Counted from the stretch's first letter, positions 1 to 7,251 are shown. The stretch: DNA of 18,725 nucleotides from Candidatus Shapirobacteria bacterium (GCA_009885205.1 VFLE01000172.1:1-18725); one strand, 5' to 3'. Numbers and translations are program-made. Notes: generated from the sequence alone by a model not told the origin.

Positions 1-246
1 AGGCGGATGTGGAGGTGGAGTAGCTAATCGAGGAACTGGATGTAGTTGTATTGTTGGAGCAGTAGATTGTGCATCTGGTAGATGTTCAGAAGGACAATGT
101 ATAGAACGAATTCCAACACCAGCAGGCGGATGTGGAGGTGGAGTAGCTAATCGAGGAACTGGATGTAGTTGTATTGTTGGAGTAGTAGATTGTGCATCTG
201 GTAGATGTTCAGAAGGACAATGTATACCGAGAATTCCAACAGGAGA
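1..246 (+). repeat. 123-bp in-frame tandem repeat, two copies visible
   Basis: Copies start at 1 and 124 with period 123 bp (41 codons). They are nearly identical until about 20 bases before the end of the second copy: one C/T change near base 60 of the unit, then divergence after CAATGTATA. Each unit encodes six Cys. The array runs off the left edge, so the copy number is unknown. Confidence 0.95.
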
Positions 247-1303
247 TGTGCCGACAACAGTACCAACAATTAAACCAGTGGCGACAGTGACAAAAATACC
301 AACAATTAAACCAGTGGCGACGGCGACAATTGATCCTAGATTAGGGCCGGATGATAAATGTAAAGCGCAACACAACAATGATCAATCGTGTTATGGTTCA
401 GGTACTAATGGTGACTGTATTTGTGGAACTGGAACGCCAAAATGTTATAACTCGGCAGGTAGTGTGATTTCATGTGGTGGAGTTGGTACTGGAAGTGGTT
501 GTTTGGATACGGCTAAAGGGGCGAAGTCAGGTGGTACTTGGTTGAGTTTGGCGGATGAGGCGAGTGCAAAATGTATTTGCGGTACTAAATATTATCAAAA
601 TACTGGGGGAAATTATATTTGTGGAACAAAAAGTGGAGATGATCCAGTGGTTACTCCAACAGTGGCAAATGGTGGTGGGGGACCGACAGGTGTACCGACA
701 ACAGTACCAACATTGATGCCAGGTCAGAGCTCAGTTCTAAACTACAGAATCGCCTATGGTGGGGTTAACCCAAATAGTGCTCAGTGTTTAGTTGATTGGC
801 CATTACAATTTATAGTCTTGGGTGGTGGCGAGAGCAAGGCTTTTACTCAAGTAATTCCTGATTCTAATGTAGCGATTGGTAACAAGCTAGTATTTTTAGG
901 TAGCTTGGAGCTGACAGGATTTAACAAAACTTCGGGAGTAGCAGCCTTTATAAAAGGATCTAAACATTTGCAGGTAAAGTATGGCAAGAATGACCAGACT
1001 GATGCTTATAGTCAGGCTGGAGGTGAGTTGATATTGACCGACAGTGTGGCTACCAGCCCAGTTTATGACTTTAGTGGTTACCCGATTGTCCCAGGTGATG
1101 TAGTTGGAGTTAATTCAGAAGCCCAAGATGGCTGGATAAATGGAGTTGATTTTGCCTACGTTAAGGCTAAATCTTTAGTCCATGAAACAGTCTCGACTGG
1201 TGGTTATCTAAAGGGTGATTTGGATGGTAACTGTCAAGTTAATTCCAATGATGTTAATTTGTTAAAAATTTCCTTGCAAGAAAAACAGGGACAACTTTAT
1301 TAA
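2..1303 (+). CDS. Cysteine-rich repeat surface protein with C-terminal dockerin-like module (5' end outside window)
   Basis: The frame is open from the window edge to TAA at 1301-1303, so this is the last ~433 residues of a longer protein. A GTG at 248 is in frame but lies in the middle of the protein and is not its start. Order from the window edge: two 41-residue Cys repeats (about residues 1-80, spacing C-x10-C-x-C-x6-C-x4-C-x4-C), a Pro/Thr/Val linker (83-112), two more diverged Cys-rich units that keep a C-I-C core (120-210), a second PT linker, a beta-rich region, and about residues 371-425 with two F-hand-like segments. The second segment, GDLDGNCQVNSND, has Asp/Asn at the calcium-ligand positions of type I dockerins. 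Known: dockerins bind cohesins. Inferred: it is exported and docks to the two cohesin-like proteins encoded next. The catalytic or binding role of the missing N-terminus is unknown. Confidence 0.75.
   Translation, partial: GGCGGGVANRGTGCSCIVGAVDCASGRCSEGQCIERIPTPAGGCGGGVANRGTGCSCIVGVVDCASGRCSEGQCIPRIPTGDVPTTVPTIKPVATVTKIPTIKPVATATIDPRLGPDDKCKAQHNNDQSCYGSGTNGDCICGTGTPKCYNSAGSVISCGGVGTGSGCLDTAKGAKSGGTWLSLADEASAKCICGTKYYQNTGGNYICGTKSGDDPVVTPTVANGGGGPTGVPTTVPTLMPGQSSVLNYRIAYGGVNPNSAQCLVDWPLQFIVLGGGESKAFTQVIPDSNVAIGNKLVFLGSLELTGFNKTSGVAAFIKGSKHLQVKYGKNDQTDAYSQAGGELILTDSVATSPVYDFSGYPIVPGDVVGVNSEAQDGWINGVDFAYVKAKSLVHETVSTGGYLKGDLDGNCQVNSNDVNLLKISLQEKQGQLY
261..321 (+). repeat. 25-bp direct repeat in the PT-rich linker
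   Basis: An identical 25-base unit occurs at 261-285 and 297-321 (period 36 bp, 12 codons). It encodes the linker motif PTIKPVAT twice. Similar P/T/V linkers recur in the next three genes. Confidence 0.9.
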
Positions 1304-1307
1304 AAAT

Positions 1308-1874
1308 ATGAACAAAAATATAGTAAAAATATTAATACCATTAGTAGCCATATTAGTTATTGCCGAAAGTATGGTACTAATTTCAAAATTAAGGGCAAAC
1401 AATACAACTCCGGAAACTGGATCAGTAGAACTAAAACCAGCGACTAATCAGCCAGTAACATTAGCATTTGAAGTAGATACTAACACAGCTAAGGTTGGAT
1501 CATTAAGTGAGGTACCATTATTTTTAAGTTCTAATAAAGATGTGTTTGTTGATGCTCTAGATTTGTACATAAAATATGATCCGAGTGTGGTGACGGTAAC
1601 TGATTCTGTCGCATCTAAACAGTTTGTAACACCTAGTTTTAAAAAGGTAAATCCGGAAAAAGGGATGGTAGTGATGAACTTTTTAGTGTCTGAAGCCAGT
1701 GGTTTTAAACTAGCGAAAGGAGTTAAAGTTGAAATTGCTAGACTAAAAGTAAATTACACTAAAGGGGGAACAACAGAATTTGCCTTGGGTGAAGGAACAT
1801 TGGTAGTTGAAAATGGTTCGGCAAAGATGTTACCTTTTAATAGTGAAAAATTAGTTATTAATGTATCGAGATAA
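1308..1874 (+). CDS. Membrane-anchored cohesin-like domain protein
   Basis: 188 residues. An uncleaved signal-anchor helix lies at about residues 7-28 (LIPLVAILVIAESMVLI). It is followed by one beta-sandwich domain of about 140 residues with cohesin features: VTLAFEVDTNTAKVGS..EVPLFLSS, a DALDLYIKYDPSVVTV segment like the cohesin strand 'a..ltydps.l.v', and EIARLKVNYTKGG near the end. The gene lies 4 bases after the repeat protein and 2 bases before the next gene, so it is in one operon with them. Known: cohesins (PF00963-type folds) receive dockerins. Inferred: it is a membrane-held receptor for the dockerin-bearing neighbours. No Shine-Dalgarno site is visible before the ATG. The fold call rests on pattern recognition only. 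Confidence 0.65.
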   Translation: MNKNIVKILIPLVAILVIAESMVLISKLRANNTTPETGSVELKPATNQPVTLAFEVDTNTAKVGSLSEVPLFLSSNKDVFVDALDLYIKYDPSVVTVTDSVASKQFVTPSFKKVNPEKGMVVMNFLVSEASGFKLAKGVKVEIARLKVNYTKGGTTEFALGEGTLVVENGSAKMLPFNSEKLVINVSR

Positions 1875-1876
1875 TA

Positions 1877-2566
1877 ATGAAAAAATTCTGCCTAGCTCTA
1901 TTGTTACTACTAACTTTAACTCCGGTTGAGGCAGTATTGGCAGGACCAATGTTAAAATTGACTTCGCCAACAGGGTCGTACGAAAATGGAGCGACTTTTA
2001 AAGTAACTGTAGGGGTTGATTCGGGAACGGCCAAGTCAATGGCGGTAGATGCTTTTATGACCTTTGATAGCGCTAAACTTGAAGTAGTATCGATTGAGGC
2101 TCCAACAACACCAGCATTTGTTTTTTCGATGGGTAAAAATATTTATAATACTGATGGTAAATTTGATATGTCGTTTAACCCTTCGGGGGATGCGGTGTTG
2201 AGTGATTCAACCGCCATAAAAGGTGATTTAGCAGTAGTAACTTTTAGGGCAAAAAGTACAGGGACGGCCGCGGTTAATTTTACTTGTACTGCAGGATCGA
2301 CTATCGATACTAATATTTTTGATACCTTGGGTAATGATGTGATTGATTGTGCTAGTAATATAAATGGTAGTTATACAATTACTGCAGGATCATCTAGCGG
2401 TGGATCGAGTACTACGGCACCAACAACTGTTCCAACTACTGTGGTTAATAATGTGACCTCAGCTCCAGGAGAATTACCCCGGACAGGTGGTTTTGAGACT
2501 ACGTTGGGGTTAATGATTTTTGGATTGGTGGGGGCACTGGCGGGAGTGGCTCTTAGGTGGCTATGA
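1877..2566 (+). CDS. Secreted cohesin-like protein with LPRTG sorting signal
   Basis: 229 residues. A signal peptide (MKKFCLALLLLLTL, cleavage likely near LAG-P at about residue 23) leads into a cohesin-like beta domain (about 24-170): MLKLTSPTGSYENGATFKVTVGV, then AVDAFMTFDSAKLEVVSI and LAVVTFRAKSTGTAAV. Next come a Ser/Thr/Pro linker, LPRTGG at about 200-205, a hydrophobic helix and a terminal Arg. That tripartite tail matches sortase substrates or the LPxTG-like membrane anchors common in CPR proteins. No sortase gene is in the window. The stop overlaps the next start as ATGA (2563-2566), which indicates translational coupling. Inferred role: surface scaffold holding dockerin proteins. Confidence 0.75.
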   Translation: MKKFCLALLLLLTLTPVEAVLAGPMLKLTSPTGSYENGATFKVTVGVDSGTAKSMAVDAFMTFDSAKLEVVSIEAPTTPAFVFSMGKNIYNTDGKFDMSFNPSGDAVLSDSTAIKGDLAVVTFRAKSTGTAAVNFTCTAGSTIDTNIFDTLGNDVIDCASNINGSYTITAGSSSGGSSTTAPTTVPTTVVNNVTSAPGELPRTGGFETTLGLMIFGLVGALAGVALRWL

Positions 2567-3186
2567 ACAAAACGGGAACAGTTAAATCAATTTTAATTGT
2601 GGTTATTTTATTGTTAGTAGGTGTTTTGGGTGTTTTGGGGGTAAATACAGCAAAAACTTATATCGGTGGAGCTTCGGCTGACACCGAACCAAAGAATGTT
2701 TTGGCAACTCCGGGTACCGATGGTAAATCGGCAACAGTGTCATGGGTGTCTGATAAAAGTACGATAGGAATCGTCGAGTATGGGACTAGTCCAGCAGCTT
2801 TGTTGCTACGAGCACCTGAATCGGAATCGGGAACTTCTCATAGTGTGGTTTTGTCGCCTTTAAAGCCGGGCATAAATTATTACTTTAGAATAAGAGTAGG
2901 AGAAGAAGTGTTTGATAATAATGGCATACCCTATTCTTTTAAAACTAAAATAGCGGATATGGTGGTAGTACCAACAACGGTAGTATTGCCGACAATTGTT
3001 GTACCGACAGTGGCAGTTTCTGAATGTAAAAAAGGAACAAATACAATGGATTATATTAATTGTTTGAGAAAACAACCACTACAACCAACTGTTGCGGCTA
3101 CTACTGCTTGCTCGACAACTGTTGACTATAATAAGGATGGAGTGATAAATAGCCTTGATCGGATAAAGTGTTTACAAAATAAGTAA
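2563..3186 (+). CDS. Membrane-anchored FN3-like protein with dockerin-like tail
   Basis: 207 residues from ATG 2563, chosen because it overlaps the upstream stop as ATGA and follows AGGTGG. An in-frame GTG at 2557 is a weaker choice. The N-terminal helix (about residues 9-30) is a signal anchor. About residues 40-128 look like a fibronectin type III or purple-acid-phosphatase N-domain fold (ATVSWVSDKSTIGIVEYG, then KPGINYYFRIRV). A P/T/V linker follows. The C-terminus carries TVDYNKDGVINSLDRIKCL, a good dockerin F-hand with calcium-ligand spacing, preceded by a weaker related segment (KGTNTMDYINCLRK) that may be the first half. Inferred: it docks to the cohesin-like proteins upstream. Confidence 0.65.
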   Translation: MNKTGTVKSILIVVILLLVGVLGVLGVNTAKTYIGGASADTEPKNVLATPGTDGKSATVSWVSDKSTIGIVEYGTSPAALLLRAPESESGTSHSVVLSPLKPGINYYFRIRVGEEVFDNNGIPYSFKTKIADMVVVPTTVVLPTIVVPTVAVSECKKGTNTMDYINCLRKQPLQPTVAATTACSTTVDYNKDGVINSLDRIKCLQNK

Positions 3187-3199
3187 TTGTCAGTACAAT
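3171..3199 (+). promoter_or_regulatory. Promoter of rpsU, probably leaderless
   Basis: TTTACA (3171-3176), a 17-bp spacer and TACAAT (3194-3199). The ATG at 3206 is 7 bases past the -10 end, where transcription should begin. AGGAG is present but only one base from the ATG, too close to act as a normal ribosome binding site. Confidence 0.6.
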
Positions 3200-3205
3200 A
3201 GGAGC

Positions 3206-3424
3206 ATGGCTATTGTAGTAAAGAAAAATAAAGGAGAAACAAAAGACGATATCATTGGTAAATTTCGGAGATTATGTCTAGAAGAGGACATAACTGAAGA
3301 AATTAAAAAGCGGGTAGCTTATAGCAAACCGTCGGAACTTCGGTATGCAATTAAAAAAGTAGTTTTGTGGCGAGAAAAATGTCGTCGCAAATCTAAAAAA
3401 ATGAGAATCCATGTGGCGAAGTAA
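3206..3424 (+). CDS. rpsU: Small ribosomal subunit protein bS21
   Basis: 72 residues, the usual length for bS21. The N-terminal IVVKKNKGETKDDIIGKFRR matches the family's 'v.V.enE..d.alrrFkr' region. It is followed by EEIKKRVAYSKPSELR, the 'E.rkR..yekPse.R' signature, and a basic tail. bS21 sits near the anti-Shine-Dalgarno helix of the 30S subunit. The last 14 bases overlap yqeY, so the two are probably translated together; this pairing is common in bacteria. A dedicated promoter lies just upstream and separates this gene from the surface cluster. Confidence 0.9.
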   Translation: MAIVVKKNKGETKDDIIGKFRRLCLEEDITEEIKKRVAYSKPSELRYAIKKVVLWREKCRRKSKKMRIHVAK

Positions 3425-3839
3425 AATAAAAATTGATGCTGATACGGCGCTAAAATTAGGAGATAATAAAAAAGTGGGGGTATTGCGATACCTAATATCG
3501 ATAATTGATAAAAAGGCATTGTCTTTACCCCCAGAAAGCCTTGAAGAAAAGGATGAGATATCCGTATTGCAAAAGGAGTTAAAGAATAAACAAGAAGCTA
3601 GGGAAATGTTCCAAAAGGCAAGTCGAGCTGATTTGGTGGCAGAGCAGGATTATGAAATAGAAATATTAAAAAAATATTTACCGGAAGTGATGAGTGAAAC
3701 TGAACTAGAAAAAATAGTAGACGAAATAATGGAGACAGAAAAAATATTTGGAAATATTATGCGAGAAGTTGGTAAAAAAGTAGCGGGGAGAGTTGATGGT
3801 GGAGTGATTGCTCAAATTGTAAAGTCAAAATTATTGTGA
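3411..3839 (+). CDS. yqeY: GatB/YqeY domain protein
   Basis: 142 residues, close to the family's usual ~148. Visible family features are GVLRYLISIIDKKAL near the N-terminus, DLVAEQDYEIEILKKYLPEVMSETEL (the 'E...i.vl..YLPkqlse.El' segment) and the C-terminal Gly-rich helix region KKVAGRVDGGVIAQIVKSKL. YqeY resembles the tRNA-binding tail domain of GatB and its role is not settled. It overlaps rpsU by 14 bases and its stop overlaps the next start as GTGA. Confidence 0.88.
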   Translation: MWRSKIKIDADTALKLGDNKKVGVLRYLISIIDKKALSLPPESLEEKDEISVLQKELKNKQEAREMFQKASRADLVAEQDYEIEILKKYLPEVMSETELEKIVDEIMETEKIFGNIMREVGKKVAGRVDGGVIAQIVKSKLL

Positions 3840-4192
3840 TTTTAATAAAGCATCCAAAAAACTGGGGTTTGTCTGAAGATAAGGTAGTTTTTTTTGCTAG
3901 AAAAGCATTAAAATTTTTTGATCTTAATGAAAAAGAAGTGGAGTTGTCGATTTATTTTGTAGGGCGGGATAAAGCAAAAAAACTAAATATTGATTATCGG
4001 CAGAAGAATTATATCCCCCAAGTATTGGGGTTTCCGATGTCGAAAGATAAAGATGAGGATGGGTTGATTAGGCTGGGGGATATTGTGATTTGTAGTCAGA
4101 AACTAAAATATGAAAGTAAGTTTTTGGGAAAAAATATAGATGAGGTCTTGGCAGAATGGCTAGTTCATGGGGTAGAAAATTTGGTGAAATAA
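3836..4192 (+). CDS. ybeY: YbeY-like rRNA maturation factor with a degenerate zinc site
   Basis: 118 residues; typical YbeY is about 150. The start is GTG 3836, overlapping the yqeY stop. The fold is recognisable: LNIDYRQKNYIPQVLGFPM corresponds to 'lN..yR.kd.pTDVLSFp', and LGDIVICSQ to 'GDIvIs'. YbeY normally binds Zn through H-G-x-L-H-L-x-G-x-D-H. Here the end reads WLVHGVENLVK then stop, so the first His remains, the second is Asn and the third is lost beyond the stop. Known: YbeY is a metalloprotein acting in 16S rRNA 3' processing. Inferred: this copy is inactive, or uses another site. The fold call is confident; the function is uncertain. Confidence 0.72.
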   Translation: MILIKHPKNWGLSEDKVVFFARKALKFFDLNEKEVELSIYFVGRDKAKKLNIDYRQKNYIPQVLGFPMSKDKDEDGLIRLGDIVICSQKLKYESKFLGKNIDEVLAEWLVHGVENLVK

Positions 4193-4194
4193 GA

Positions 4195-4200
4195 TAGAAT
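4195..4200 (+). promoter_or_regulatory. Candidate -10 box for dnaX
   Basis: TAGAAT ends 7 bases before ATG 4207, which supports that start and a leaderless transcript. No convincing -35 is seen. Confidence 0.4.
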
Positions 4201-4206
4201 GGTTTG

Positions 4207-5667
4207 ATGTCAGTTTTTCATCTAAAATATAGACCTAGTAAAATTTCTGAACTTGATTTGGCCGAAGTATCGGATAAATTGACTAAGATTTTGAAGTCAA
4301 AAGACATGCCTCAGTCGTGGTTGTTGGCGGGACCAAAGGGTTCGGGCAAAACTTCGGCGGCACGAATTTTGGCCAAAGCAGTCAATTGTTTAAATCCAGT
4401 AGGGGTGGAACCATGTGATAAGTGTAAAAATTGTCAAGAAATAGCTAGAGGTAATTCATTGGACATTATTGAAATAGACGGGGCGTCAAACAGAGGGGTA
4501 GATGATATTAGAAATCTAAAAGAAAGTGCCTATCTTTCTTCTATTAACCTAAAGAAAAAGGTGATAATTATTGACGAAGTGCACATGCTGACTCGGGAAG
4601 CTTTTAATGCTTTGTTAAAGGTGTTAGAGGAACCACCCAAAAATTTATTTTTTATTTTGTGTACGACGGATGACAACAAAATTCCGGAAACTGTTTTATC
4701 GCGATTGTGTCAAATAAGGTTTGTTAAGGGCGATAAAGATAGTTTAAAAAAATCTTTGGATAAAATAATTTTGGGAGAAAAAATCAAGATAGAAGAGGCG
4801 GCAATTGAACTGCTTTTGGAAAAGTCCGATGGTAGTTTTAGAAATTTGCAAAGAAATTTTAATGAAATATTTTTACAAATTGGAACTAAAATTGGTTTAA
4901 AGGATGTGGTAGATTATTTGGCAAAAAATGGAGAATATGAAGGAGAGGATTTGGAGGAAGATTTGATGACAGAAAATGCGGAAATAATTTTAGGTAAATT
5001 AGAAAAGATGGCCAAAGATGGGATTAATTTTAGTAATTTGCGAGAGAGGTGGTTGGGATATTTTCAAACAAAACTACTAGGTTTTTATGGAATAGGTAAC
5101 AAAAATGATGACGGGCTTGACCTGTTGCAAACTAAAAAAATAATTGAGTTGTTGATTGAGGCGGGTCGGGTGGAGAAGTTGACAGAAATTTCGCAATTGC
5201 CATTGGAAATGGTGGTAGTTGATTTTTTGGGAAAAAAAGATGAAACTTCAAACTTCAAACTTCCTGCCTCGCCGGCAGGCAGGCAAACTTCAATAAAAAA
5301 AGAAGAAATAAAAATAGAAGAAAAGAAAGTGGAAACCGTGGTGACAGGAAATGTTGAAGATATAGCTAAAAAATGGGGAGAGGTGTTGGTAGCAGTTAAA
5401 CCATTTAATCATTCGGTGGAGGCGTTGTTAAGAGCGGCTAGACCATTGTCGATGAGTAAAAATAAAATAGTATTAGAAGTTTTTTATAAGTTTCATAAGG
5501 AAAGGCTGGAAGAGGCAAAAAATAAAGAAATTGTTTTAAAAGGTTTGGAAAAAGTATTGGGCAAAAAAGTTGAGTTTAAATGTGTTTCGACTGAGAGTAA
5601 AAAAAACAATTTCCAAACTGACAAGTTCCAAACAAGTGAAAAAAAAGAAGAGGAAATATTTGTATAG
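4207..5667 (+). CDS. dnaX: DNA polymerase III clamp-loader subunit gamma/tau
   Basis: 486 residues from ATG 4207; the TTG at 4204 is less likely. Domain I begins FHLKYRPSKISEL. Walker A is GPKGSGKTS (about residues 37-45), the zinc module uses Cys in CDKCKNC (about 67-73), Walker B is VIIIDEVHML (about 118-127), and sensor 1 is followed by VLSRLCQIRF. Domain III ends near residue 342 (LPLEMVVVDFLG). A low-complexity linker then leads to a tau-like C-terminal domain (about 380-465). DnaX assembles the clamp loader at the replication fork. A slippery A-run lies exactly at the domain III/linker border (listed separately). The linker carries a repeat insertion encoding TSNFKLPASPAGRQTS. ybaB and recR follow, the usual bacterial order. 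Confidence 0.93.
   Translation: MSVFHLKYRPSKISELDLAEVSDKLTKILKSKDMPQSWLLAGPKGSGKTSAARILAKAVNCLNPVGVEPCDKCKNCQEIARGNSLDIIEIDGASNRGVDDIRNLKESAYLSSINLKKKVIIIDEVHMLTREAFNALLKVLEEPPKNLFFILCTTDDNKIPETVLSRLCQIRFVKGDKDSLKKSLDKIILGEKIKIEEAAIELLLEKSDGSFRNLQRNFNEIFLQIGTKIGLKDVVDYLAKNGEYEGEDLEEDLMTENAEIILGKLEKMAKDGINFSNLRERWLGYFQTKLLGFYGIGNKNDDGLDLLQTKKIIELLIEAGRVEKLTEISQLPLEMVVVDFLGKKDETSNFKLPASPAGRQTSIKKEEIKIEEKKVETVVTGNVEDIAKKWGEVLVAVKPFNHSVEALLRAARPLSMSKNKIVLEVFYKFHKERLEEAKNKEIVLKGLEKVLGKKVEFKCVSTESKKNNFQTDKFQTSEKKEEEIFV
5232..5283 (+). promoter_or_regulatory. Candidate -1 frameshift site in dnaX
   Basis: A AAA AAA (5232-5238) lies in the correct X XXY YYZ phase (codons GGA AAA AAA GAT). A -1 slip reads AGA then TGA (5241-5243), giving a 345-residue gamma-like product that ends right after domain III. 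A 7-bp hairpin, CCTGCCT (5263-5269) with AGGCAGG (5277-5283), lies 24 bases downstream. Spacing is longer than in E. coli dnaX, so stimulation is uncertain. Confidence 0.45.
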
Positions 5668-5706
5668 ATGTTAAAATTAAAAAAATTATAAATTTAATAA
5701 AAAAAT

Positions 5707-5955
5707 ATGTTTGATAAAGCAAAAATGATTGCCAAAGCTTTTAAATTAAAAAAAGCAGTCGAGGCAGAAATTATTGAGTATGAAGAGGCAGGGATAGTAA
5801 TTAAGATTTCGGGTGATCAAAAAGTAAAGTTTTTGTCGATTAACGGGGTAGAAAACAAGATTTTGATTGAAGTGATAAATAAGGCTTTGAAAAAATCGCA
5901 AGAAGCGGCAGCCAAAAAAATGAAAGATATGGGGGGACTTGATGGATTATTATGA
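5707..5955 (+). CDS. ybaB: YbaB/EbfC family nucleoid-associated protein
   Basis: 82 residues, shorter than the usual ~100-110. It starts MFDKAKMIAKAFKLKKAVEA and has the family core beta strands IVIKISGDQKVKFLSING, then the Ala/Lys-rich helix EVINKALKKSQEAAAKKMKDM and the typical Gly-rich end GGLDGLL. The N-terminal helix that usually carries extra coiled-coil turns is reduced. YbaB dimers bind DNA and commonly sit between dnaX and recR, as here. It begins 39 bases after dnaX in very AT-rich DNA without a Shine-Dalgarno site. Confidence 0.85.
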   Translation: MFDKAKMIAKAFKLKKAVEAEIIEYEEAGIVIKISGDQKVKFLSINGVENKILIEVINKALKKSQEAAAKKMKDMGGLDGLL

Positions 5956-6082
5956 AATAATTCGAATTTTTAATTTAAAATTTTTAATTTTTAAATAATT
6001 TATAATATTTAATTAATTAATTTTTAAATTAAAACATTAAAAATTGATTATAAATTTTGAATTATAAATTAGAAATTATATT
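5956..6082 (+). other. AT-rich low-complexity spacer
   Basis: 127 bases made almost only of A/T, with repeated AATTTTTAA-type words between ybaB and recR. I see no gene or clear hairpin terminator. It may supply promoters, but any -10 match here is uninformative because of its composition. Confidence 0.6.
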
Positions 6083-6676
6083 GTGAAATTACCTGTTGGT
6101 TTAAACAATTTAGTTGAATTTTTGCAGAGATTGCCGGGGGTGGGGCCAAAGAGTGCTTTAAGAATGGCTTTTTATTTGTTACAGACTCCTGATAGTTTTA
6201 ACGACGAGTTAGCCCGGACGGTGGGCGATTTGAGGAAAAATGTATTTGTTTGTAATGAGTGTTTTTCGGTAAGCGATGAGGAAATTTGTGAGATTTGTCA
6301 AGATAATGGTAGAAATAAACAATTAATGTGTGTGGTGGAGCGAGCAGATGATGTTTTGACGATTGAAAGTTTAGGTGAATTTAGGGGAATTTACCATGTC
6401 TTGGGGGGGGCCATAAATCCGCTTAATCATATTGGGCCAGAAGATTTGAGAATGGTTGAACTTTTAAATAGGGTGGAAAAGTACGAGATTAAAGAGGTAG
6501 TGGTGGCGACAAATTTAAGTTTAGAAGGAGAAGCAACGGCACTTTATATAAAGTCAAAGCTTAATAAAGAGGTAAAAGTGACAAGAATTGGAACGGGGTT
6601 GCCAATGGGGGCAGATCTAGGTTATGCTGATATGGCGACATTGCAAAGGGCAATGGATGGAAGGAGGGAAATTTAA
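6083..6676 (+). CDS. recR: Recombination mediator protein RecR
   Basis: 197 residues, the normal length (~200), starting with GTG. Helix-hairpin-helix: RLPGVGPKSALRMAFYLL (about residues 15-32). Zinc finger: CNECF and CEICQ (about 57-72). Toprim region: CVVERADDVLTIESLGEFRG, then YHVLGGAINPLNHIGPEDLR and VVVATNLSLEGEATALYI. The C-terminus has TRIGTGLPMGADLGYADMATL, the classic RecR walker-like end. RecR works with RecO/RecF to load RecA at gaps. All key motifs are intact. Confidence 0.95.
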   Translation: MKLPVGLNNLVEFLQRLPGVGPKSALRMAFYLLQTPDSFNDELARTVGDLRKNVFVCNECFSVSDEEICEICQDNGRNKQLMCVVERADDVLTIESLGEFRGIYHVLGGAINPLNHIGPEDLRMVELLNRVEKYEIKEVVVATNLSLEGEATALYIKSKLNKEVKVTRIGTGLPMGADLGYADMATLQRAMDGRREI

Positions 6677-6721
6677 AATATAAATTTCAAACATCAAACA
6701 TCAAAATCCAAACATCAAAAA

Positions 6722-7204
6722 ATGAACAATATATTGGCAAATGTAATAAAAAATTTAAAACAGATAGGGGAGGAGACAGTTGAAAAATCGGTTGATAATG
6801 TGGGTAAAATTGCGAGTGGAATAATTACTGGTGCTGATTTGGTTGGATTAAAACCAATGACAGCAGAGCAAGAACAAAAAGTGAAACAGGAAGAAGTGAA
6901 AAAACAGCAAGAGATGTCAGATCTCAGGTCTCAGATGTCAGATGGACGAAACATAGAACAAGAGATAGATCAGATCAGAAAAGAAAAAGAAAGAAAAGAA
7001 GAGGAGGAAGAAAATTTTTTAAAAAATTTGGAAAGACAAAGAATAGCTGAAGTACAAGAACGAGAACAAATGAGTACAAATATTCCAACTAATTCTAAAA
7101 AAGAGGCGGCGAAACATCAAGGACAACGGGGACATAAAGCTCATGCGCCTGACCCAGCATCAATGTCAGCGACAGGGGAGATGACTGGGGGAAAGATTGA
7201 TTAG
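6722..7204 (+). CDS. Conserved-looking coiled-coil protein of unknown function
   Basis: 160 residues, not assigned to a named family. The N-terminus (residues 1-45) is amphipathic with IASGIITGADLVGLKPMT. Residues ~48-118 are very rich in Glu/Lys/Gln/Arg and look like a continuous coiled coil. The tail (~125-160) is polar, with AAKHQGQRGHKAHAPDP and SATGEMTGGKID, and looks conserved rather than random. No membrane segment or signal peptide. The stretch at 6913-6945 repeats AGATGTCAGAT twice and encodes MSDLRSQMSD, like a small repeat insertion. The leader before the ATG (6686-6720) holds CAAACATCAAA-type repeats. Possibly related to other CPR proteins found after recR; this is a guess. Confidence 0.6.
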   Translation: MNNILANVIKNLKQIGEETVEKSVDNVGKIASGIITGADLVGLKPMTAEQEQKVKQEEVKKQQEMSDLRSQMSDGRNIEQEIDQIRKEKERKEEEEENFLKNLERQRIAEVQEREQMSTNIPTNSKKEAAKHQGQRGHKAHAPDPASMSATGEMTGGKID

Positions 7205-7206
7205 TG

Positions 7207-7245
7207 AAGTGTACACTTGACTGTACACTTAAGTATGTATATAAT
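7207..7245 (+). promoter_or_regulatory. Promoter and palindromic operator of the toxin-antitoxin operon
   Basis: TTGACT (7217-7222), a 17-bp spacer and TATAAT (7240-7245) form a near-consensus promoter. The ATG at 7252 is 7 bases after the -10, so the mRNA is probably leaderless. The perfect palindrome AAGTGTACACTT (7207-7218) touches the -35, and TGTACACTT repeats at 7222-7230 followed by the palindrome ACTTAAGT (7227-7234). This is the expected layout for autorepression by an antitoxin or antitoxin-toxin complex. Confidence 0.75.
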
Positions 7246-7251
7246 TAAATT

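Noticed and set aside
1..322. CRISPR-like array
   Set aside because: The units are contiguous, 123 bp, in frame and coding; there are no spacers and no cas genes.
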